From NCBI GenBank assembly GCA_016296165.1, contig JAEDJV010000004.1, positions 1 to 46,678 on the forward strand: a DNA stretch of 46,678 bases, in the 5' to 3' direction. The position numbers were made by a program, and so were the translations under genes. The stretch comes from Oscillospiraceae bacterium (GTDB taxonomy: Bacteria > Bacillota > Clostridia > Oscillospirales > Ruminococcaceae). Numbering within the stretch: the stretch's first letter is position 1; the number at the start of each line of letters is the position of its first letter. The notes below the pieces were generated by a model. The model was given only the letters and a program-made list of their open reading frames with translations, was not told the DNA's origin and searched no databases. Below are positions 41,432-46,678 of this stretch, piece after piece.

Positions 41432-42994
41432 TTATACAACAGCTTCTATAAGTGTTTTGTCACCATATTGAACAGTCTTAACTCCGGGTTCCTTGCTGTC
41501 AAGAAAGCTGAACGTCAGCATATAGCCGGTTTTTAAGTGATATGAGTCAAGGTAATCTGAAAGTTGTTTCTCACCGTCCTCGTTATATTTCTGCCCCCGC
41601 CATATTTTCAGTTCAATAATATACCTCTTGCCTAAATAATCAATAACAACATCCATACGGCAATTGTCACGGGTGCAAGCTTCAATATAGTAATTCCCGA
41701 TTCCGTTAATAATCGGACGCAGGTAAATTAGAAAACACTTTCTGCCGTCTTCTTCAATAAACTTAGATGGCCTGTTACCGTATATTTCTGTAAAGTGACA
41801 GATAAATCTGTTGAAAATGAGTTCAACATCGAGTATGCCGTCTTTAATAAATTCAGGCTTATCAAAAACTCCAGCTTTTGCAATGGGAGTAGATTTGATT
41901 TCCTCTGAGGTCAGCATATCATTGTAAAGCCTTGTTTCAAAGATTCTGTTGGCAATGACAATGGAATTATCCTCTATCCTTATAAAACCAAACATTAAAA
42001 GCAGCCTTGTGGGTTCATGGTCCGGATTATATGAAAACTTTTCACCTTGAGTCAGTACCTGATACAGACTTTTTTTCATTTCCGGATAACTTTCCAGTTT
42101 ATTGATAAGCGAATCAAACAGCGGAGTATTCATAGCCTGAATACGGCTTACAGCTTTTATTACACCGTCTTTTGTCCAGTCATTCAGTTCTTCGTCAATC
42201 AGCTTGCATATATTTGAGACAAGCACAGGATATCCCGATGTGTAGTCGTAAACAAGCTGAGCGATATAATCAATATCCATACCGGTATGATGGTCGTTTT
42301 CATATTTACTGAGCATACCGGCAATGCCGTAAGAAGTGAGGTTCATATTAACATTGAAATCAACTGCTATGTTCCACGGACTATTATGCTTATGGTTTGA
42401 ACCGTCACGTATTTTCAGCCTAAGATTGCGGATGTCATATACTCCTGCAAGAATAACAGATCTAAACGTCGGAGATGAAAACCTGTCAAGAAAATATCCC
42501 CGCAGCTGAGACAGAAAATCAAGAAAAACCTGATTATCAGCAGATTGGTCAACTTCGTCTATAAGCAGTACAACAGGTTTTTCAACTGAACCGCAAAATT
42601 CACTGAGTCCAATAAACAGTTCTACCAGATCATAATCCTCGTTCATCGACTGCTTTAAAATATCAGCAGATGCTATGGTTTTTGCAGAGCAGTTATTTCT
42701 TTTTAGCGAACTTATAAAAGCTTTTGCAAAAGCAACAGAAAAAGTGTATTCGTCTCTGAATTTGGCTGCACTCATCTGTCTCTGGAAGTCCATGCTGACA
42801 ACATAGTATTCATCCGATAAGTAATTTGTCAGTGCATTGAGAGTAGTGGTTTTTCCGTACTGTCGTCCACGATTGATAACAAAGTAATCTCCCACGTCGA
42901 TCATCTTTTTAATCTCTGCAAGACGATCCGAAATATCAACCATATAATGTATTTCAGGAATACAGGAACCTGTTATATTAAAGCGTTTTTCCAT
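41432..42994 (-). CDS. AAA-like ATPase with C-terminal PD-(D/E)XK nuclease-like domain
   Basis: The start is ATG 42994 (MEKRFNITGSCIP), eight bases after GGCGG, giving 520 residues. Walker A is INRGRQYGKTTTLNAL (about residues 40-55) and Walker B is VVLLIDEVDQ. A middle helical region has the YGIAGMLSKYEND and DYTSGYPVLVSNICKLIDEE segments of the large family of clostridial ATPases of unknown role. The C-terminus has CRMDVVIDYLGKRYIIELKIW, the D...E-x-K core of the restriction-endonuclease fold. It differs in family from the ATPase at 8934. It has its own promoter (43035-43063). A role in defence or DNA metabolism is possible but not shown. Confidence 0.85.
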   Translation of the reverse strand: MEKRFNITGSCIPEIHYMVDISDRLAEIKKMIDVGDYFVINRGRQYGKTTTLNALTNYLSDEYYVVSMDFQRQMSAAKFRDEYTFSVAFAKAFISSLKRNNCSAKTIASADILKQSMNEDYDLVELFIGLSEFCGSVEKPVVLLIDEVDQSADNQVFLDFLSQLRGYFLDRFSSPTFRSVILAGVYDIRNLRLKIRDGSNHKHNSPWNIAVDFNVNMNLTSYGIAGMLSKYENDHHTGMDIDYIAQLVYDYTSGYPVLVSNICKLIDEELNDWTKDGVIKAVSRIQAMNTPLFDSLINKLESYPEMKKSLYQVLTQGEKFSYNPDHEPTRLLLMFGFIRIEDNSIVIANRIFETRLYNDMLTSEEIKSTPIAKAGVFDKPEFIKDGILDVELIFNRFICHFTEIYGNRPSKFIEEDGRKCFLIYLRPIINGIGNYYIEACTRDNCRMDVVIDYLGKRYIIELKIWRGQKYNEDGEKQLSDYLDSYHLKTGYMLTFSFLDSKEPGVKTVQYGDKTLIEAVV

Positions 42995-43034
42995 TGATTT
43001 CACCGCCTGTACTGTATATGATTTTTCTTATATC

Positions 43035-43063
43035 AGTATATCACAGCCTGTCGCATAAATCAA
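43035..43063 (-). promoter_or_regulatory. Promoter of the second ATPase gene
   Basis: Minus-strand TTGATT (43063-43058), 17-base spacer, TATACT (43040-43035), about 41 bases from the start codon. Confidence 0.6.
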
Positions 43064-43092
43064 GCCAGAATCAGAGTGGAACCCCAGCAATA

Positions 43093-43121
43093 TTGACAAC
43101 ACCGGATTTATGTGATACACT
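43093..43121 (+). promoter_or_regulatory. Promoter of the CPBP protease gene
   Basis: TTGACA (43093-43098), 17-base spacer, TACACT (43116-43121) with a TG extension (43113-43115). Leader about 63 bases. Confidence 0.7.
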
Positions 43122-43190
43122 AAATTTGTCTGCAATTAAAACAAATTACATAATTGTGACTATTAAAAAAGAAAAAGAGGGAACAAAATT

Positions 43191-44177
43191 ATGACTCATT
43201 CAAAAACTGCAGCAAAGTACTGCAATCGTGTTGGCGGTGCAGTGTGTATTCACTTCGCAATGCTTTTCGTTGTCCAGATTATCTTTCTCCTGATACTGGC
43301 CGTAGCAGTTGCGGTTTCCAGAAAAGATATTTCTCTTAGTAACTTTATAACAAGCAAGCCGGTTACTTTATATGGTGTGGCTGTTGCGTATGTGAGTTCA
43401 AACATCATATGCTCCATTATCGCACTCGCTTTCTGCAGCAAACTAAAAAATTCATTTAAAGGTATGTTTGCCGCACCTGATATAAGCGGTAAAACCATGC
43501 TTCTGTGCATACCTGCTGCAATGTTTATACAGTCTGTAAGCATCGTTATTCAGAATGTTTTTTCAGGAATCACCGGCAGCAGCGGTATGGAGAATATGCA
43601 GATGCCTGAACTTATACACGGACATACACTCAACAACATAGTGTACGTCCTGTATGTTGTACTTCTGGGACCAATAACAGAAGAACTCATATTTCGCGGA
43701 GCTTTTATGAAATGCTTAAACTTTGCCGGAAGAAATTTTGCAATATTTTTCTCCGCCTTTTTGTTTGCATTGTTCCACGGAAATATCATGCAGGGAATAA
43801 TCGCTTTTCTGCTTGGAATATTTTTCGGCTATCTTGATATGAAAACAGGTTCCTTAATCCCGTCTGTTATACTTCATATAACCAACAACCTGATTGCTGC
43901 GCTGTTTGAAATAATCGAATTTGCTTTTGGTATAGATATGTCTGGTACCATTCTTACAATATACCTGATTGCGTCAATAGTTCTTGGGGCATTATGTATG
44001 TTCCTGGTTCTTAAAAACCTAAAACCAAAAGACTACACCGAAAATGAATTTTTCGCACCTGAATTCACACCTGAACCTGATGAAAAGAAATCATGCGGTA
44101 TCGCAGCCGCATTAAAAGCCCCGCTAATGTGGATTGCGTGTTTGATTTATGTTGCACTTATTATTGTAAATCTATGA
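43191..44177 (+). CDS. CPBP-family intramembrane metalloprotease
   Basis: A 328-residue membrane protein with about eight hydrophobic helices. The CPBP (ABI/CAAX-like) motifs are complete: EELIFRG (EExxxR, about residues 158-164), FALFHGN (FxxxH) and HITNN (HxxxN/D). These residues bind the catalytic metal in the membrane. In Firmicutes such proteins process peptides or serve in bacteriocin immunity. A basic C-terminal tail with one more helix follows. AGAGGGA precedes the ATG by eight bases. Single gene; its terminator has been entered by the insertion sequence that follows. Confidence 0.9.
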   Translation: MTHSKTAAKYCNRVGGAVCIHFAMLFVVQIIFLLILAVAVAVSRKDISLSNFITSKPVTLYGVAVAYVSSNIICSIIALAFCSKLKNSFKGMFAAPDISGKTMLLCIPAAMFIQSVSIVIQNVFSGITGSSGMENMQMPELIHGHTLNNIVYVLYVVLLGPITEELIFRGAFMKCLNFAGRNFAIFFSAFLFALFHGNIMQGIIAFLLGIFFGYLDMKTGSLIPSVILHITNNLIAALFEIIEFAFGIDMSGTILTIYLIASIVLGALCMFLVLKNLKPKDYTENEFFAPEFTPEPDEKKSCGIAAALKAPLMWIACLIYVALIIVNL

Positions 44178-44200
44178 TATTTCTCCGTTTATCAAAGCAG

Positions 44201-44229
44201 GACGCTTCAGATTGGTTTCTGAAGCGTCT
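44201..44229 (+). terminator. Terminator hairpin of the CPBP gene, interrupted by the insertion sequence
   Basis: GACGCTTCAGA (44201-44211) and TCTGAAGCGTC (44218-44228) form a perfect 11-bp stem with a six-base loop. The insertion sequence starts at 44230, so any T run that followed the stem is now on the far side of the element. The 3' arm overlaps the target duplication. Confidence 0.7.
44222..44229. repeat. Left copy of the presumed 8-bp target site duplication
   Basis: AAGCGTCT directly precedes the element. After the right end of the element at 46675 the window shows AAG and then stops, so three of eight bases of the second copy are visible and match. IS66 elements usually duplicate 8 bp. 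Confidence 0.6.
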
Positions 44230-44245
44230 GTTACTATTCACGGCC
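44230..44245 (+). repeat. Left terminal inverted repeat
   Basis: GTTACTATTCACGGCC, a perfect complement of 46660-46675. Similarity ends after this point on both sides. Confidence 0.9.
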
Positions 44246-44275
44246 AAATAATGGAATAATAAAATGAAATACTAA

Positions 44276-44316
44276 GAGCGACAAACATCGTAATTCTGAT
44301 GTTTGCCGCTCTTTTT
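44276..44316 (+). terminator. Terminator just inside the left end of the insertion sequence
   Basis: GAGCGACAAACATC (44276-44289... ) pairs with GATGTTTGCCGCTC (ending 44311) with one mismatch, followed by TTTTT. It would block transcription entering from the CPBP gene, so the transposase depends on its own promoter. Confidence 0.75.
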
Positions 44317-44346
44317 AACTTTGCATAAATATGTACAAAAAAATCA

Positions 44347-44421
44347 TTGGTATTTGTTTAAATAGATACCAACAAAACTATTGACATTTTTATTGGTATA
44401 TGATATAATAATAAGTACCAA
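44347..44421. promoter_or_regulatory. Four TTGGTA half-sites around the transposase promoter
   Basis: TTGGTAT at 44347-44353 is paired with ATACCAA at 44366-44372. TTGGTA at 44394-44399, inside the promoter spacer, is paired with TACCAA at 44416-44421, around the -10. The two inverted pairs are about 47 bases apart. They look like repressor sites or imperfect copies of a transposase-binding motif. Confidence 0.6.
44381..44409 (+). promoter_or_regulatory. Consensus promoter of the insertion sequence
   Basis: TTGACA (44381-44386), 17-base spacer, TGA then TATAAT (44404-44409): consensus at both hexamers and an extended -10. Confidence 0.88.
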
Positions 44422-44442
44422 GTATAGAAAGGAAGTTTAAAA

Positions 44443-44811
44443 ATGTCAATAGTAAGATATGTGGATAAGAAAACAGGAAGAACGGTTCTTTATGAATCAA
44501 CATCATATTATGATCCGGTAAAAAAGCAGTCAAGACCAAAAAGAAAATATTTAGGAGTAGAAGATCCGGTAACCGGTGAACTAATTCCATCAACAAGAAA
44601 GCCTGGAAGAAAGCCAAAATCTGAAACAGAAGAAGTAAAAGTGGAAACAGCAGCAGCAACAGAAGAAACAAATTATGAAATAATAGCAAAGAATCTACAG
44701 GAAGAAAATGAAGCAAAGGATAAACAAATAAAAGATCTTGAGAATAAAGTAGCAGTTCTGGAAGCTAAACTTGAAAGAATACGAGAAATAGCGAAAGAAA
44801 TACTAAAATAA
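44443..44811 (+). CDS. Small accessory protein of the insertion sequence
   Basis: A 122-residue basic protein. The first 60 residues (VRYVDKKTGRTVLYEST, Y-D-P-V-K-K-Q-S-R-P-K-R-K-Y-L-G) resemble the N-terminal segment found in IS4/IS1634-type transposases and in small proteins carried with IS66-like elements. An AT-hook-like stretch, RKPGRKPKS, follows near residue 50. The last 45 residues are a coiled coil (LQEENEAKDKQIKDLENKV). It has no catalytic residues. AAAGGAAG precedes the ATG. It ends 19 bases before the transposase gene. Likely a DNA-binding helper or regulator of the element; the half-site array upstream is a natural target. Confidence 0.7.
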   Translation: MSIVRYVDKKTGRTVLYESTSYYDPVKKQSRPKRKYLGVEDPVTGELIPSTRKPGRKPKSETEEVKVETAAATEETNYEIIAKNLQEENEAKDKQIKDLENKVAVLEAKLERIREIAKEILK

Positions 44812-44830
44812 AATGTAACTGGAGAAAGCC

Positions 44831-46585
44831 ATGAATGATCAGTTTTCAGTCATATCGCAGCTGCAATATGAAAATAAAAATCTAAAAGAGAAAGTAAAAG
44901 AATATGAAAACGGAAGCAGATTTTTAAAGATACAGGATGACTATCGACGAGTATGCGGCGGATATGAAAGAGAACTGCAAAGACTGAGAAGAGAAGTAGA
45001 AAAAGTACGCCAGGAAGGAAAAAAGACAAGAGACAAGTGGTATGAAGTAAGTTGCGACACATGGAATGAATTTATCAAAGAAACCAGCAAGTACGAAGAT
45101 AACATGCAAAAGCTGCGAATGGAAAACTGGGAACTATACAAAAAATATGACGATAAAATAGAAGATTTAAAAAGAAAGCATAAGGAAGAAATAGAAGAAA
45201 AAGATGCGATAATAGACGCACTGAAAGCGAAGATAAAACATCTGGAGGCAGTACAGGACAGAGACGGAACAAATACATCTGTTCCAACTTCCCAAACACC
45301 AATAGGAAAAACCAAAGTCATACCAAACGGGAGAGAAAATACAGGTCGTGCCAAAGGCGGTGTAACAGGCCACGTTAAGGTAGAAATGGCTGTGCCGGAA
45401 GAAGATGAAATTACAGATATAGCAGATCACTTACTGGATGAAAATGATGTATGTCCTGATTGCAAAAACGACGACTTTGAATTCACAGGAGAAACAGAGG
45501 ACAGATATGAAACAGAAGTAGAAGTAAAAGTGAAAAAAGTGAAACATAAGTTCTATGTTTACAGATGCACTGAGTGTGGTCAGATAGTGATATGTCGAAC
45601 ACCACCTGAAAAAAGAACAAAAAGCAGATACGGTGCAAATGTACAGGCATTAATACTGTTCCTGATAAATGTGATGAATTCATCAATGAACAAAGTTCCT
45701 AGATTCCTGGAAGGAGTATCAAACGGAGAAATAAAACCATGCGAGGGATATGTAGCAAAGGTACAGGCACGAGCAGCAAAACATCTTACCGAATTTCATG
45801 ATGACTTGCGAAGAAGAATGCTCAGGCAAGGTTTGATATACTGGGATGATACGGTTGTTTTCGCTGATACAAAAAGAATATGTCTCAGATTTTACGGAGA
45901 TGAAAGAATAGCATTTTTCGTTGCACATGATCATAAAGATATGGAAGGGCTCCTTAAAGACGGGATACTTGAAAACCTGTCAAAGGAAACCAAAGTAATG
46001 CATGATCATAATCGTGTTAATTACAATGAAAAATTCGTATTTCAGAACCTTGAATGCATAGCTCATTTACAGAGACAGCTTCAGAAGATTGCAGATGAAA
46101 CAGGTCATCAGATTTTACTGAAAATCAAGGGAATGATTTCATCAACGATAAAGGACCGAAAGAAATTAATCGAAAAAGGTATTGAGAAATTTGATGATAA
46201 ATACCTGTCTGATTTCGATGAAAAACTTTCAGAATATATTTCTGAGGCAGAGAAAATAGCAGAAGCAAACACATCAAAGTACACAGGAAATGATGAACGT
46301 GCACTGATACGATGCATTAAAGAGTATCGTGAAAACTACTTCGCATGGGTATATGATTTTAAACTGCCAACAACAAACAATCTCTCTGAAAGATCATTAC
46401 GAGGAGTAAAAACGAAAATGAAGGTGTCAGGTCAGTTCGCATCTTCAAAAACAGCTAATTATTATGCGCTTATTCGTACTTACATTGAAACATGCAGAAG
46501 AAACGGCATCAATGAGTATCAAGCGTTAGTAAGATTGTGTGATGACAATCCTTACACCGTTGATGAGATCTTTTCTCAGAACTAA
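44831..46585 (+). CDS. IS66-family transposase
   Basis: A 584-residue transposase. The N-terminal 140 residues are a long coiled coil, longer than in most IS66 TnpC proteins. A zinc-binding region follows with CPDC (about 208-211) and CTEC (about 246-249). The catalytic DDE core shows LIYWDDTVVF (first Asp about 339-340), HDHNRVNYN (second Asp about 392) and NNLSERSLRGVKTKMKVSGQFAS (Glu), all standard for the family. GGAG precedes the ATG by six bases. There is no frameshift or stop, so it appears functional. Confidence 0.95.
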   Translation: MNDQFSVISQLQYENKNLKEKVKEYENGSRFLKIQDDYRRVCGGYERELQRLRREVEKVRQEGKKTRDKWYEVSCDTWNEFIKETSKYEDNMQKLRMENWELYKKYDDKIEDLKRKHKEEIEEKDAIIDALKAKIKHLEAVQDRDGTNTSVPTSQTPIGKTKVIPNGRENTGRAKGGVTGHVKVEMAVPEEDEITDIADHLLDENDVCPDCKNDDFEFTGETEDRYETEVEVKVKKVKHKFYVYRCTECGQIVICRTPPEKRTKSRYGANVQALILFLINVMNSSMNKVPRFLEGVSNGEIKPCEGYVAKVQARAAKHLTEFHDDLRRRMLRQGLIYWDDTVVFADTKRICLRFYGDERIAFFVAHDHKDMEGLLKDGILENLSKETKVMHDHNRVNYNEKFVFQNLECIAHLQRQLQKIADETGHQILLKIKGMISSTIKDRKKLIEKGIEKFDDKYLSDFDEKLSEYISEAEKIAEANTSKYTGNDERALIRCIKEYRENYFAWVYDFKLPTTNNLSERSLRGVKTKMKVSGQFASSKTANYYALIRTYIETCRRNGINEYQALVRLCDDNPYTVDEIFSQN

Positions 46586-46596
46586 TAAATTGAATA

Positions 46597-46646
46597 CAGC
46601 ACCATCAGGCCGGAAAAACCGGTCCGTTGGTGCTGCATTTTTTATT
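46597..46646 (+). terminator. Terminator of the transposase gene
   Basis: CAGCACCA (46597-46604) and TGGTGCTG (46628-46635) with an inner CCGG...CCGG stem, followed by a T-rich tail. It lies 11 bases past the transposase stop, inside the right end of the element. Confidence 0.85.
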
Positions 46647-46659
46647 TATGGGAAAAATA

Positions 46660-46675
46660 GGCCGTGAATAGTAAC
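46660..46675 (-). repeat. Right terminal inverted repeat
   Basis: GGCCGTGAATAGTAAC, the perfect complement of the left end. Only three bases of flanking DNA remain in the window. Confidence 0.9.
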
Positions 46676-46678
46676 AAG

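Larger units (their letters stand above)
44230..46675 (+). mobile_element. IS66-family insertion sequence, apparently complete (2,446 bp)
   Basis: The ends are 16-bp perfect inverted repeats beginning GTTACTATTCACGGCC (44230-44245 and 46675-46660). Inside are, in order, an inward-facing terminator, a consensus promoter with repeated half-sites, a small accessory gene, the IS66-type transposase and a closing terminator. A presumed 8-bp target duplication flanks it. All parts look intact, so the element may be active or recently inserted. The usual IS66 helper genes tnpA and tnpB are absent, as in the single-transposase subgroup. Confidence 0.9.

Noticed and set aside
44850..46317. Several minus-strand frames in the insertion sequence, Ser/Phe/Leu-rich
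   Set aside because: Antisense to the transposase; composition follows from its Lys/Glu-rich codons.

Overview
The window looks like chromosomal DNA of a low-GC, Gram-positive, spore-forming member of Clostridia, most like the Ruminococcus / Oscillospiraceae group. This is inferred from gene content (CotJ spore coat proteins, GerA-type germination proteins, a SpoIID-like protein, class B sortases, a clostridial Flp1-type Tad pilus) and from strong AGGAGG ribosome binding sites. It was not established by a database search. No rRNA, tRNA or CRISPR array was seen.

Layout. 1-2.1 kb: two type IV pilus genes on the minus strand (a partial pilM-like gene running off the left edge, and pilC). 2.6-6.5 kb: a riboflavin operon on the minus strand, ribD-ribE-ribBA-ribH, behind an FMN riboswitch with its own terminator and promoter. 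6.6-8.3 kb: an ECF-type sigma factor and a putative membrane anti-sigma partner on the plus strand. 8.3-10.4 kb: a rearranged patch with a short orphan ORF, a 183-bp broken copy of the 3' end of cotJC, and an AAA ATPase/nuclease-like gene. 10.4-11.5 kb: cotJA-cotJB-cotJC. 11.6-19.7 kb (minus): zinc-ribbon protein, pyrimidine-nucleoside phosphorylase, a SpoIID-like protein with its motifs in an unusual order, two class B sortases, thiI and a cysteine desulfurase. 19.8-22.5 kb (plus): a GntR/YtrA-type regulator with an operator over its own promoter, plus an ABC ATPase and permease.

22.5-28.1 kb (minus): a gerA-gerB-gerC-like operon with an unusually short GerC, and a two-component system (7TM-type sensor kinase plus NarL-type regulator) whose leader has direct repeats, a weak -35, a tiny ORF and a terminator hairpin. 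28.3-29.2 kb (plus): DUF421 and DUF4363 proteins. 29.2-37.1 kb (minus): a complete Gram-positive tad operon (cpaE/tadZ, tadA, tadB, tadC, flp, tadE, tadG-like, prepilin peptidase, TPR/WG-repeat protein) with a good promoter and two 17-bp direct repeats just upstream of its -35. A divergent XRE-type regulator follows. 38.4-43 kb (minus): a very AT-rich 966-residue lipoprotein that appears to join a beta-propeller-like region to a solute-binding-protein domain, and a second, unrelated AAA ATPase/PD-(D/E)XK protein. 43.2-44.2 kb: a CPBP-family membrane protease.

44,230-46,675: an apparently intact IS66-type insertion sequence, with 16-bp terminal inverted repeats, internal terminators at both ends, a consensus promoter surrounded by four TTGGTA half-sites, a small accessory gene and the transposase. 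It has landed in the 3' arm of the terminator hairpin of the CPBP gene. The last three bases of the window agree with an 8-bp target duplication.

The most promising leads are: the permuted SpoIID-like domain; the propeller/solute-binding fusion; the cotJC duplication around an ATPase gene; the IS66 promoter array and accessory gene; and the two compact promoter architectures upstream of the tad operon and of the two-component system.
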